From: Mediterranea massiliensis
GTDB lineage: Bacteria > Bacteroidota > Bacteroidia > Bacteroidales > Bacteroidaceae
Length of the DNA: 36,788 nucleotides
Assembly (NCBI GenBank): GCA_958402075.1
Contig: CATXSD010000020.1
Location: 1-36,788, forward strand
Direction: 5' to 3'
Notes under the pieces: model-generated
Databases searched by the model: none
What the model was told of the DNA's origin: nothing
Seen by the model: the letters and a program-made list of their open reading frames with translations, nothing else
Position numbers and translations under genes: made by a program
Part shown: positions 8,945-18,571 of the stretch, one piece after another
How the letters are laid out: every line of letters starts with the position of its first letter
Numbering within the stretch: the stretch's first letter is position 1

Positions 8945-11900
8945 TTAGAAATTCAAGTTAAATCCAAAAGATAAAGACAAAGCTTGCGGATATGGATTAT
9001 CTGTTGCCAATTCCGGATCGAAGCCTTTGTATCCTGTAATGGTCGCAACATTCTGTGCATCCAGGAAGAAACGTGCCCCATGGATGAATTTACTATTTGT
9101 AAAGACCGATTTGGGCAGTGAATACCCCAATGTGATATTTTTCAGCTTCACATAACTGCCATTCATCAGATAGAAATCATTTGTTCCAGACGGATTTGAG
9201 CTATCATAGGGATTGGTTGCTATACCCGGCATCCATCCGATTCCATTCTGGCTGTTCCATACTCCGTTAATGAGAGAAAAATATGTATTTCCCGGCGCGC
9301 TGCCATTATTACCGATTGCTGCCGCATCAGGTATCTGACCACGCTTCTTTTTATTTCCAAATGCGCCGTAGAAATAAAAATTCAAATCAAATCCTTTATA
9401 ACTAAACGTATTTCCCAATCCGGCAAACCATCTCGGATTACTATTTCCCAATTTGACAACATCCTTGGAATCCAATACATTATCTCCGTTTATGTCTATA
9501 TATTTGATATTTCCGATATTAGCATTGGGCATATAGCTCGGAATATCTTCTTTCGATGTAATAATCCCGTCTGTTTTCCATCCATAGATAGCATCCAACT
9601 CATCTTTCTCACCAATATAATCAGCCAGTTCCACTTCCGGATTACGTTTTACCCAACTCGCTTTAAAATAAGACAAGTTAAAAGACGTTTCCCACTGAAA
9701 ATTCTTCGACGTAAGATTATCACTTCGCAGTGAAAACTCGAATCCCTGACTCTTTGTTTCACCAATATTAGCAGCTACACGTCCCACTGCATTGTTCGAA
9801 GGCAATTGCTGGTAATCCAACAAATCTTTCACACCACGATGAAAAAACTCGATAGAACCATTGATACGCTGATTAAGCAAACCATAATCAATACCAATAT
9901 TCAAGGTATAGTTTGTTTCCCATTTCAGATCAGGATTTTCGATTTGGGTTAAGGCCAAACCCGTATGAACAGTATTACCAAACAAATAATTATATCCAGA
10001 TTGATAAAGTGACATTGAATTGGTCCCCAAAACATTTTCATTACCAACAGCACCATAACCCACACGCAGCTTTAAATCACTGAAAGCCGTCTTACCCTTC
10101 ATGAATGCCTCCTCATTGATTCGCCATGCCAATGACATACTCGGAAAAATACCCCATTTGTTGTTTTCTGCAAAATAGCTGGAACCATCCCGGCGTGCTG
10201 TAAAAGTAACAATATAACGATCCATCAGCGAATAATTCATACGGATAAACTGGGATAACTTGATACGTTCGCTTTTCCATGAATTAACGGCTTGCCTGTC
10301 TTTATCCGATGCTATACCTACGTTGTTATAACCAAAAGCATCTGTAAAGAAATCATAGGCGGCCAAATTGAATCCGTCATTCGTAGTCTTATAATAACCG
10401 GCACCCAAGACTGCCGAAAAGCGATGAATGTCGGCAAATGTCTTGTCATAATTGAAAAACGCTTCCGCACTTATATTGACAACCTTAGCGTTACCCAAAG
10501 AGGCATATCCTGTATCTAATGCCGTCTGGTTTGCCTTTACAGGAATATAGAATTTACGCACGCTCGACTGACTGTCGTAACCTCCTACCCCTCGTAAGGA
10601 TAATCCATCAAACAATTTCAATTCAAAAGTAGGTGCTATGAAAATTCGTTCCGTTATAGTCTTGTCTTCTACCTCACTAAACGAAGCCGGATTATTGGGA
10701 ATTTTATTGTGAGAACGCGAATAGTTGCCGTTTTCATCTTTGACAGGTATGTCAGGAGCATAAGCCAACACGTTGACCATCATATTGTCACCTTTTCCGG
10801 CATCTCCGACGGACGTACTGTTGGCCACCATATTCGAATAATTCATCTTAATGCCAGCCTTAAAAATCTTGCTGAATTGTTGGTCAAGATTTACACGGAT
10901 GCTATGACGTTTCATATCCGATTGTTTCAGCATACCTACATTGTCATAAAAATTATAGGAAAAGTAATACTTTGTCTTTTCCGTACCGCCATTTACTGAC
11001 ACATTTTGATCGATAATGTATCCTTGGCGACTAACTTCTTCCAACCAGTTGGTATCTGCCGTATACCCATCGACATCCGCAAAAACAGGCGTATACCCAC
11101 TCCAGTCTATGGCATTGTCGCCATAAACGCCCATCTTATTATTGTATAAATAATATTCTTTGGTCCAGAAATTGGTTTGTTCCCTAAAATCATGGGCAGC
11201 CAGTACTTTGGGATAACTCTTCATCACTTGAGCCGTCAATACACTGCGGTATTCCACCTTTGGTTTGCCACTTTTACCATTTTTGGTTGTTATCAATATT
11301 ACGCCATTAGCAGCCGAAGCACCATAAATTGCAGCAGCAGATGCGTCTTTCAAGACTTCAATGCTCTCAATGTCATTGGGATTGATCGTATTCAACGGAT
11401 CACGGTCCACACCTGTTTTATAGTCAATCCCCAAGATACCCGGATCAGCAGTCGAATTGGTCTGCAAAGGCACTCCGTCCACTACATACAACGGCGCATT
11501 GCTTCCATTGGGAGAAACCGCACCTCGGATATTTATCGAAATTCCTGCACCCGGTTGTGCAGAACTTTGAACTGCATTCATACCGGTCACTTTACCTTGA
11601 AGCATCTGGCTGACACTGGATGAACTCACAGAATTCAATTCCTCTGCCTTCACCGAGGCAATCGAACCTGTGATGTCTTTCTTTCTGGAAGTACCATAAC
11701 CGATAACAACCACTTCGTCCAGGGTTTCGCTATCTTCCTGAAGAACGATTTCCAATGGCTTTCCATTCTGTACGGATATCTCCTGCTTCTGATATCCTAT
11801 ATAAGAAAACACCAGAACATCTCCAGCTTTCACATTGAGAGTAAATTGACCGTCAAAATCGGTTATGGCACCATTTGTCGTACCTTTTACTGATACATTC

Positions 11901-12061
11901 ACACCAATCAATGGTTCATGATTGACATCCATTACCGTACCTTTTATCACAAGAGATTGCTGTGTAACCGACAATACTTCATCAGTCATAGCATACACGC
12001 CGACAAATCCTGTTTGCAGGAATCCAGCCAAACATAGGGCAAAAAATCTGTGCTTTTTCAT
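8945..12061 (-). CDS. SusC/RagA-family TonB-linked outer-membrane transporter
   Basis: TonB-dependent importer for oligosaccharides, working with the adjacent SusD-like lid. A signal peptide (about residues 1-24) is followed by a carboxypeptidase-D-like regulatory domain (VIKGTVMDVNHEPLIGVNV ... GYQKQEI), the ETLDEVVVIGYG segment that leads into the plug, plug-domain landmarks such as LQGKVTGM, APLYVVDGVP and IESIEVLKDASAAAIYG, and then a long beta-barrel ending in the aromatic signature SFGFNLNF. At 1038 aa it is complete. It is the first gene of the utilization operon. A TACATTTG promoter element lies about 30 nt upstream, with candidate regulator sites behind it. No N-terminal extension for an anti-sigma partner is seen, consistent with control by the hybrid two-component protein. 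Confidence 0.97.
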   Translation of the reverse strand: MKKHRFFALCLAGFLQTGFVGVYAMTDEVLSVTQQSLVIKGTVMDVNHEPLIGVNVSVKGTTNGAITDFDGQFTLNVKAGDVLVFSYIGYQKQEISVQNGKPLEIVLQEDSETLDEVVVIGYGTSRKKDITGSIASVKAEELNSVSSSSVSQMLQGKVTGMNAVQSSAQPGAGISINIRGAVSPNGSNAPLYVVDGVPLQTNSTADPGILGIDYKTGVDRDPLNTINPNDIESIEVLKDASAAAIYGASAANGVILITTKNGKSGKPKVEYRSVLTAQVMKSYPKVLAAHDFREQTNFWTKEYYLYNNKMGVYGDNAIDWSGYTPVFADVDGYTADTNWLEEVSRQGYIIDQNVSVNGGTEKTKYYFSYNFYDNVGMLKQSDMKRHSIRVNLDQQFSKIFKAGIKMNYSNMVANSTSVGDAGKGDNMMVNVLAYAPDIPVKDENGNYSRSHNKIPNNPASFSEVEDKTITERIFIAPTFELKLFDGLSLRGVGGYDSQSSVRKFYIPVKANQTALDTGYASLGNAKVVNISAEAFFNYDKTFADIHRFSAVLGAGYYKTTNDGFNLAAYDFFTDAFGYNNVGIASDKDRQAVNSWKSERIKLSQFIRMNYSLMDRYIVTFTARRDGSSYFAENNKWGIFPSMSLAWRINEEAFMKGKTAFSDLKLRVGYGAVGNENVLGTNSMSLYQSGYNYLFGNTVHTGLALTQIENPDLKWETNYTLNIGIDYGLLNQRINGSIEFFHRGVKDLLDYQQLPSNNAVGRVAANIGETKSQGFEFSLRSDNLTSKNFQWETSFNLSYFKASWVKRNPEVELADYIGEKDELDAIYGWKTDGIITSKEDIPSYMPNANIGNIKYIDINGDNVLDSKDVVKLGNSNPRWFAGLGNTFSYKGFDLNFYFYGAFGNKKKRGQIPDAAAIGNNGSAPGNTYFSLINGVWNSQNGIGWMPGIATNPYDSSNPSGTNDFYLMNGSYVKLKNITLGYSLPKSVFTNSKFIHGARFFLDAQNVATITGYKGFDPELATDNPYPQALSLSFGFNLNF

Positions 12062-12092
12062 TTCATGATAGATTTGATTAATAAATATGCTG

Positions 12093-12100
12093 CAAATGTA
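12093..12100 (-). promoter_or_regulatory. Promoter -7 element for the susC operon
   Basis: On the minus strand the sequence reads TACATTTG, an exact match to the Bacteroidetes -7 consensus TAnnTTTG. It would give a leader of about 25 nt before the susC ATG. The -33 position is only ATTTTAG, a poor match to TTTG, which is what an activator-dependent promoter would show. Confidence 0.6.
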
Positions 12101-12128
12101 GGAGGGGGCGCATACATTCTAAAATGAT

Positions 12129-12199
12129 ATCAGACAAAACACTATCAATAATCAGACATGAAGGAAAGAAAATGAAACTTTAGCAATAAAAAACAGACA
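12129..12199. promoter_or_regulatory. Candidate regulator-binding direct repeats upstream of susC
   Basis: ATCAGACA occurs at 12129-12136 and exactly again at 12151-12158, 22 bp apart, or about two helical turns. A related AACAGACA is at 12192-12199, 41 bp further. Same-face direct repeats just upstream of the promoter are what an AraC-type DNA-binding domain, such as that of the adjacent hybrid regulator, would be expected to recognise. The assignment is inferred from position and spacing only. Confidence 0.45.
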
Positions 12200-12200
12200 T

Positions 12201-12219
12201 TCAGAATGCATCATTCTGA
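12201..12219. repeat. Perfect 8-bp inverted repeat in the regulator - susC gap
   Basis: TCAGAATG (12201-12208) and CATTCTGA (12212-12219) are exact reverse complements around a 3-base spacer. It lies about 115 bp after the regulator stop and 140 bp before susC. There is no T-run, so it is a possible operator for a dimeric protein or an mRNA 3'-end hairpin. The rest of the gap 12220-12334 shows nothing recognisable. Confidence 0.4.
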
Positions 12220-12334
12220 TAATCAATAGAAAAAGAAATAACAAAAGATATTTTTAAAGAGCCTTCCACTCCAGATAAACCATCGTCTGTCCCCTACAGA
12301 TCAAACCCAATGACGAGGTGTGAACAAGAAAATA

Positions 12335-15300
12335 TTACCTCGCAGCGTCTTCCATATACATTTTCGGTGTCTTGCCGTATTTGTTGAAAAAACATTTTGC
12401 AAAATAAGACGGGGATGAGAAACCGACCATGTACATGACCTCATTTACCGTAAACTTATTCTGCGCCAAGAGCATGGCAGCCTTCTTCAAACGAATAGAT
12501 TTTATATAATCCACGGCCGTATTCCCTGTCAATAACTTTAATTTGCGATATACCTGTTTTTCATTCAGGCCTGAAAGTTCTGCAAGCTTCTGAACATTCA
12601 AGTCTGAGTCTTCCAAATGATTCTCGATTATAGTTGTAATATCGGCCAACAACTTTTCATCAGCTGTTTCTTTTCTGTTCACTTCTTCCTGTCCATCGCA
12701 TCCGTCCTGACTGGCAGCCCTTCTCATCAACAATTCTTTATTGGCAACCAGCTGGTTGATACGTGTGACCAGATGTTCTATTTCGAATGGCTTCGACAGA
12801 AAGGCGTCCACTCCAAGTTTGTAAGCTTCCAATTCTGTTTGTCTATTGTCCTTCGCTGTAAGCAATATAATGGGAATCGTGGCAGTTGACAAGTTGCGTT
12901 TCAACAGACGACTCATTTCAATGCCATCCATCACTGGCATCATTATGTCTGCAACGATAATATCCGGCAATAGACGGATAGCGGTTTCAAGGCCTGACTT
13001 TCCATTATGAACCATGGTACACTGCATACCTTTCAAATTGTCGGCTATAAACTGGGCTATTTCCATATTGTCTTCCACGATGAGTACCCGTATTCCCTCT
13101 TCTGCCGATGAACTATCTGTGAGAACATGCAATCCAGTCACTTCACTCTGAGCCACGGGCAACCATACAGTAAAAGCACTCCCTTTCCCCACCTCAGACT
13201 CTACCTGAATATCTCCGTTGCTTTGCTCCACATATTTTTTCACCATTGAAAGCCCGATTCCCGAGCCGTCACTATTAAAAGCCTGGTTTTGCTCAGATTG
13301 ATAAAACCGGTCGAAGATGTGTGGCAGATCATCCTGAGGGATTCCCAAACCAGTATCGGCAACCGTCAGTTTTAACACAGATTTATGGGAACCATCTTCC
13401 TGAGTCTCTATAGTAACACAAATCCGATTGCCAGCTTCTGTAAATTTATAGGCATTCGACAACAAGTTGTTTACAATGGCCTCGAATTTCAATGGATCAG
13501 CTTCAATATAGACACATGAACTATGGGAAGCAAATTCAAGAGCTATGCCTTTGGCACTGCATAACTCCTGATAAGCGGAAACAATGCTTTGAACAAATTC
13601 AACGGCTTCTATGCGGGACTTTACAGAAGAGAAAGATTCCTCCGAAGCGTCTTTATAGTTGATGATCTGAACAACCATTGAATTCAATTTCATGGCATTC
13701 CTTTGTATCATCTGCAACAATTCTCTCGATTTTCCGTTTCTTGTAGTGCTGATCAATTTGTTGACAGGACCCAGTATCAGACTCAAAGGTGTTTTCAATT
13801 CATGGGACATATTGGTGAGGAATTCCATCTTCATCTGTGAGAGAGCCAATGTCTTTTGCTTATCCATATTCACGATATGCAGCTTGGCTTTCACCCTGTA
13901 ATAATTGATTCCGAACAGAAACAAGAAAATAACTACACCTACAACCAGCAACCGAAACCATGCCGTATAATACCAAGGGGCTTGAACCATGATGTTCAGT
14001 GTTCTTACTATATCCACATCATGAGACTGAGCCTGTTTAGCTATTTCCAGATGATATTTTCCATAACCCAGATAAGGATATTCTACCAGCAGATGATGCG
14101 GATTCAAGACCTTCCATGATTCATCCAACTCCTTAACCCGATAGACATAACCCAACTGACGCTCGTTTTCTCCCAACAATTTCCCTGTAGAGAATCGGAA
14201 AGCCACGCTGTTTTCTTCAAAAGACAAATCCAAATGTTGGCAATAGGCCACGTCTTTCTCCAGCAGAAAACGTCCGTTCATCTTTTCGGATGGAGACACA
14301 GATATTCCATTGACATATATTTCTGAAAGAATGGTGGCCGGATTTATGTCATCTTCACTCTTCAGACATTTGACCGGATCGATAATCAGACAATGATCTA
14401 CACCACCCAACCATATCAAATGCTTCTGGTAATCATAGTAACAACTTTTATACTGGGCAGGCGCCAAATCGGCAATGTGCTGTATCTGGCGTGTCCGCTT
14501 ATGGATAACGCCCACGCTCCTGCTTGTCAGAAACCACAGATAGTCTCCATATAAGGTCATGCTGATAACATTTCCATATTCCTCCACATAGCTGCTCATA
14601 TCCATCTCTTCCAGATGGTTATTCCGAGGATTTATCTTAAAGAATGCATTTTTCCGGGCTCCATAAACATCCCCATTCCCGTCACAGGACAAAGCAATGA
14701 TTCCATCTCCCCCAATAGACGTCAGGTGGGAAGAAGAGGCCAGGGAGCGGTTGTCACGGTTGTCTATCTTATACAGCATCTTTTCAGCATTGGCCCAGAT
14801 ATTTCCCACAGAATCGCTGAATATTCCAAGACATCCATCGTATTCTATCCGATGCGTCTTGCTCGTTGAGCAATAATTATAGGAAGCAGGCACAAACCGG
14901 TCGGTACTTGTAAACAGACTTTCTCTTTTCACACAGAAAAGTCCGCCCGAACAAGTGGCCAGCCACATGTTCCCTTCGTGATCTTCAGTAATCCCATACG
15001 TCCAAATTGCATTCTTTTCATTTTCTGCGCTTTCCACATTACAGAATATGAATCTTTGCCCTTTTTCATCAAACCAGGCAAAGCCACCGTCGGTACCAAT
15101 CCAGATGATACCGCTCTTATCTTCATAAATTGTCCTGACCGTATTATGGGGAATCCGATGTTCGCCCTGCTTTTTAAAATACAGTGTTTTTCCTGTAGCA
15201 GCATTATAATATCCCAATCCGTTGGTGCCGCCAAACCAATAATTCCCCCGGCTGTCAGACAAGATGCAGTTTATCCAGTTTCCTTCGGTCGTATGGACCA

Positions 15301-16285
15301 GGTCACTCCATTCGATTTTAAAAAACATCTTTTCGCGTGGAATGAACGATACACCTCCATCGATGCCCACCCATTTGTTTCCTTCCGCATCTTCAAAAAG
15401 ACTCCATACGGAGTTATTCAACAGGCTTTCGTCATTCCGAGTGCTATGAAGATAATGGCTCCATTCCTGTGTGTCCGCATTGAGTGTATACAATCCGCTG
15501 TTTGTACCTACCCAAAGCGAACCGGATTTCTCTTTCATCAACACTTTGACCGAAATTCCTTCCAATTCGGGGATACGTACAGCCCGAGATGTCTGTATGT
15601 CACATTTCAACAATCCCCTGTCGCTGCCCAACCAAAGAGTTCCCCTGTCATACAGCATACACAACAACATATCATCCTTGACAGACAGATGGTCCAAAAC
15701 AAGCGGTTCCCGTCTGACATGAGAAAGTTCAAACCTGAAGAGCCCTCTGGTATCGGTAAGCAAGATAAAAGTATGGTCGGGCAAAACAATGTGTTGTATC
15801 ATCCGATAGCCGCTCCAACTGTACAATGTCTCAGACTTCATTTGGTCAAGCTTCAAACGCACAATTCTGTTTACACAAAATACCAGTACTTCCTTGGGGC
15901 CAATTTTGTGCAATCCCGTCACCTCGTCCTTGGCAAAGCTCTCGATTGCAGTGATTCCCAATGTCTGGGGATTGAACAGATACAACCCTAACCGGCTTCC
16001 TATCAAATACTCTGTAGCAGACAATGCGCAATAAACGCTATATGTACCAATGTCGGGGGTTTTCTTGACAAATGATTCGCCGTTGAACATCATGAGTCCA
16101 TTCGAGTTAGCCCAAATTCTTCCTACAGAATCCTGAAAAAAGAAATCAAAATGATCAATATCCAATTTCTTATTAACGAATTCTGTATGCTGAAAGCGTC
16201 TTGAAAAGTCAAAAACAGACTGACCATTCATCAACAAACAATGAAAGCAGGCAATAAAAACCAATAATGCCAAACGGTTCATCAT
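12335..16285 (-). CDS. Hybrid two-component system sensor/regulator (HTCS), SusC/D locus activator
   Basis: One-protein signalling system of 1316 aa. A signal peptide (to about residue 21) is followed by a periplasmic sensor made of two-component-propeller repeats (WANSNGLMMF, LWLGSDRGLL, LWVGTNSGLY, WIGTDGGFAW), then a Y_Y_Y-type domain, and a membrane helix near residue 778 (LLVVGVVIFLFLFG). The cytoplasmic part has a histidine kinase with His828 in SHELKTP, the ATPase boxes NLLSNAYKFT, DTGLGIP and GSGIGLS, a receiver with phospho-acceptor Asp1113 in VADIMMP and the later Lys in SKPFE, and a C-terminal AraC-type helix-turn-helix (about 1215-1316). It senses an oligosaccharide in the periplasm and activates the downstream operon. 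It lies directly upstream of susC on the same strand, with its own promoter-like element. Confidence 0.96.
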   Translation of the reverse strand: MMNRLALLVFIACFHCLLMNGQSVFDFSRRFQHTEFVNKKLDIDHFDFFFQDSVGRIWANSNGLMMFNGESFVKKTPDIGTYSVYCALSATEYLIGSRLGLYLFNPQTLGITAIESFAKDEVTGLHKIGPKEVLVFCVNRIVRLKLDQMKSETLYSWSGYRMIQHIVLPDHTFILLTDTRGLFRFELSHVRREPLVLDHLSVKDDMLLCMLYDRGTLWLGSDRGLLKCDIQTSRAVRIPELEGISVKVLMKEKSGSLWVGTNSGLYTLNADTQEWSHYLHSTRNDESLLNNSVWSLFEDAEGNKWVGIDGGVSFIPREKMFFKIEWSDLVHTTEGNWINCILSDSRGNYWFGGTNGLGYYNAATGKTLYFKKQGEHRIPHNTVRTIYEDKSGIIWIGTDGGFAWFDEKGQRFIFCNVESAENEKNAIWTYGITEDHEGNMWLATCSGGLFCVKRESLFTSTDRFVPASYNYCSTSKTHRIEYDGCLGIFSDSVGNIWANAEKMLYKIDNRDNRSLASSSHLTSIGGDGIIALSCDGNGDVYGARKNAFFKINPRNNHLEEMDMSSYVEEYGNVISMTLYGDYLWFLTSRSVGVIHKRTRQIQHIADLAPAQYKSCYYDYQKHLIWLGGVDHCLIIDPVKCLKSEDDINPATILSEIYVNGISVSPSEKMNGRFLLEKDVAYCQHLDLSFEENSVAFRFSTGKLLGENERQLGYVYRVKELDESWKVLNPHHLLVEYPYLGYGKYHLEIAKQAQSHDVDIVRTLNIMVQAPWYYTAWFRLLVVGVVIFLFLFGINYYRVKAKLHIVNMDKQKTLALSQMKMEFLTNMSHELKTPLSLILGPVNKLISTTRNGKSRELLQMIQRNAMKLNSMVVQIINYKDASEESFSSVKSRIEAVEFVQSIVSAYQELCSAKGIALEFASHSSCVYIEADPLKFEAIVNNLLSNAYKFTEAGNRICVTIETQEDGSHKSVLKLTVADTGLGIPQDDLPHIFDRFYQSEQNQAFNSDGSGIGLSMVKKYVEQSNGDIQVESEVGKGSAFTVWLPVAQSEVTGLHVLTDSSSAEEGIRVLIVEDNMEIAQFIADNLKGMQCTMVHNGKSGLETAIRLLPDIIVADIMMPVMDGIEMSRLLKRNLSTATIPIILLTAKDNRQTELEAYKLGVDAFLSKPFEIEHLVTRINQLVANKELLMRRAASQDGCDGQEEVNRKETADEKLLADITTIIENHLEDSDLNVQKLAELSGLNEKQVYRKLKLLTGNTAVDYIKSIRLKKAAMLLAQNKFTVNEVMYMVGFSSPSYFAKCFFNKYGKTPKMYMEDAAR

Positions 16286-16311
16286 AGTAACTAAATTGTT
16301 GTGTGTTGGTG

Positions 16312-16344
16312 CAAAAATAATCTATTTTTCCTATTTCTGACAAT
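16312..16344 (-). promoter_or_regulatory. Promoter for the hybrid regulator gene
   Basis: On the minus strand, TATTTTTG (16312-16319) matches TAnnTTTG, and ATTG (16341-16344) lies 21 bases upstream as a near-consensus -33 box. The transcript would start about 20 nt before the regulator ATG. Both boxes are good, which suits constitutive low-level synthesis of a sensor. Confidence 0.55.
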
Positions 16345-16398
16345 TTTTCAAATGGAAATTCATCGCAAAGAGGCTGCCGCATCCAGTAAAACAGGATG

Positions 16399-18297
16399 TC
16401 ATTCAATCATTTCCTTCAACGTGTCCTTCATCTTCCCGTGGTCACGGAAGTCGTTGCGGAGACCGTACTTGCCCTGCTTGTCCACCAGCACATACGAGGG
16501 GATGCCGTCTATCTTGAACTTATCGCAGAGGTAGGCCCACTGCTTGTCGGTGAGGCGGTAGTGCTTGCCCTTAATGCCGGGTATCATCTCCTTGTACTTG
16601 ACGAGCGGGGAGGTCTGATTGGCGATGTAGATCCACACCAGGTTGTCGCTTTTCAGCTCACCGTCCTTCAGCGGCTCGTTGGCCTTGATGGCCATGCGGC
16701 AGGGTGCGCACCAGGTATTCCAGAAGTCCACGAGGATGACCTTGCCCTTGTGGGGGGCAATGATGGCGTCGAAGAGCTTCTCCACAGGCACGTCGGGCGT
16801 CTGCTCGATGACGGCTTTCCCTTCGACGGCCTTGAGCAGAGCCAGCGCATTCTCCTGCATCTTCAGCAAGGCTTCGCGCCAGAAGGGGTTCTGCACGCCG
16901 TCCAGCGTCTTCAGGTCGGCTTCGGTGAGGGCGGCGTTCGAGGCTTTCTGTACCAAAGGTAACGCCAACTTCAGTGCGGAAGCAAAAGTACCTTCCAGGC
17001 CTGCTTCCTTGGGCCATGCGATTCTGGAGCTGGATACAGCCGATGCATACTCCATCGCATGCTGCCCCATCAGCAACTTGGGGTCGGCAATGGAGAAGAG
17101 CTTGCACAGCTCCGCGCGATTCTCAGCCGTCAGCGGGTCGATTTTGAGGTCCAGCGGTTTGGAGCGGTCCCATTGGTTATGTATGCTTCTGTAATTGTGT
17201 TCACGGAACCAGTCGCCTTGTGCCATGGCCTCGACCGCCTCCTGCTTCAGATTGATCAAGGCCAGTTCCTTGCCTGCGGGCGGCAGCTTGCTTTGGGCGA
17301 TGCTGTCCGAGAGGGCCTGATAACAGCCGATGACATGCTGTGTGTATTCGGTAGCCGTCATCTTGTAATCGGCAAATTCACCCGAATATAAGTTCATAGC
17401 ATAATACTTATCCGAATACAAAGACGGAGCCGACAGGCCGGCGTATGTGCCTGCGAAGTAACAGAAGGGAATGGTCTCGAATGCCGGCAACTGTTTCTTT
17501 TCAGCCCGACGCTTCAGAATATACTGCCCGCTACGCCGCATATCCACATAGAGGTCTATCTCCTCGCCCGGAGCCAGCCATATTTGTCCATTTCCCATGC
17601 CTACGCTAATCAAAGCCTGTGCAGGTCCATATTGCCAGAACTTGAATTCTGCCGTACCCGTTGCAGAGTCGATGGCGGCTGTATAGGGCTGCTGGCCGTT
17701 CATCAGCGTATTGAGGTAAATATTAGCTTCCTTGGCCAGCTCCTTCCGATAACCCGAAAGGTGCATGTGTACCACCGTCTCGCCCACCTTGAACAGAGGT
17801 TCGGGCACGGCATCGGGGGCAGTTTCCGAAGCACGGACGACGTCGGCAGGAACATCGGCCGGATGGCCGAAAGCCTTCTTACCCGTCAGGTCGATGCCGA
17901 ACAGCTTGAAGCAATCCTCGCAATCGCCCTCGATGAAGTCGAACGAGCGCGTACCGCGCGGCAGGGGTTCGAAGGTCAGTTGGAAAGAAGCCTCGCCCGA
18001 CTTGGGCATCCAGAAGAGCGAATCGGCCTCGATGCCCTGCGTGCCGGTCAAGGCGTAACGCTTGCCGTCGGCCAGCAGGTAGGATTCGGAACTGATCCTG
18101 ATCCAATAACCCGGATGGAAATAGGCATCCGTATGGAGCACGGTGGCCGTATCGCTCAGACAGACCTTGGAAATGTCGAGCGTCATGGTGTTGGCCGACT
18201 CAATCAGGGGGTTCTCCACGCATTTGTTCCGCTGCGTGCACGAGGCGGCCAGCCACAGGGCTGCGGCTGCCGTCAGGAAGGCAATCTTGTTGTGCAT
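16399..18297 (-). CDS. TlpA-like thioredoxin-fold lipoprotein
   Basis: Periplasm-facing lipoprotein of 632 aa (lipobox LAASC, Cys20) whose C-terminal domain, about residues 515-632, is a thiol-disulfide oxidoreductase fold. It contains GKVILVDFWNTW followed by the redox motif W-C530-A-P-C533, and the cis-proline loop GIPSYVLVD. The N-terminal 500 residues are a large mostly uncharacterised region found in Bacteroidetes members of this group; I recognise no catalytic motif there. The likely role is reduction or isomerisation of disulfides in exported proteins, with unknown partners. It is monocistronic as far as can be seen: its GC-rich codon use differs from the AT-rich regulator downstream of it, and a TATATTTG promoter element lies about 25 nt upstream. 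Confidence 0.88.
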   Translation of the reverse strand: MHNKIAFLTAAAALWLAASCTQRNKCVENPLIESANTMTLDISKVCLSDTATVLHTDAYFHPGYWIRISSESYLLADGKRYALTGTQGIEADSLFWMPKSGEASFQLTFEPLPRGTRSFDFIEGDCEDCFKLFGIDLTGKKAFGHPADVPADVVRASETAPDAVPEPLFKVGETVVHMHLSGYRKELAKEANIYLNTLMNGQQPYTAAIDSATGTAEFKFWQYGPAQALISVGMGNGQIWLAPGEEIDLYVDMRRSGQYILKRRAEKKQLPAFETIPFCYFAGTYAGLSAPSLYSDKYYAMNLYSGEFADYKMTATEYTQHVIGCYQALSDSIAQSKLPPAGKELALINLKQEAVEAMAQGDWFREHNYRSIHNQWDRSKPLDLKIDPLTAENRAELCKLFSIADPKLLMGQHAMEYASAVSSSRIAWPKEAGLEGTFASALKLALPLVQKASNAALTEADLKTLDGVQNPFWREALLKMQENALALLKAVEGKAVIEQTPDVPVEKLFDAIIAPHKGKVILVDFWNTWCAPCRMAIKANEPLKDGELKSDNLVWIYIANQTSPLVKYKEMIPGIKGKHYRLTDKQWAYLCDKFKIDGIPSYVLVDKQGKYGLRNDFRDHGKMKDTLKEMIE

Positions 18298-18321
18298 ACT
18301 GGTCTTGATTTAATGTTGCTA

Positions 18322-18329
18322 CAAATATA
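18322..18329 (-). promoter_or_regulatory. Promoter -7 element for the TlpA-like gene
   Basis: On the minus strand it reads TATATTTG, matching TAnnTTTG, 24 bases before the ATG. I see no convincing -33 box at the usual distance. Confidence 0.5.
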
Positions 18330-18571
18330 AGTAATATTTATTTGCCACATACATCGAGAGCTGATAAAAAATTGGCCGACTTCATACACCGCCTATTGAC
18401 AGATTAACACTTTGATATTCAAACCGCCTGAGAATCGCTTGTTTCGGACCGAAGGCAAGGCCGATGCAAAAGAACGGAGCACGGAAGGCCTTACTTGTTC
18501 ATTGACAATCGGATAGCGAAATCCTTACAAAAATTCTGGAAGAAAAACAGGGCGAAAAGTTGCCCTTCGAG

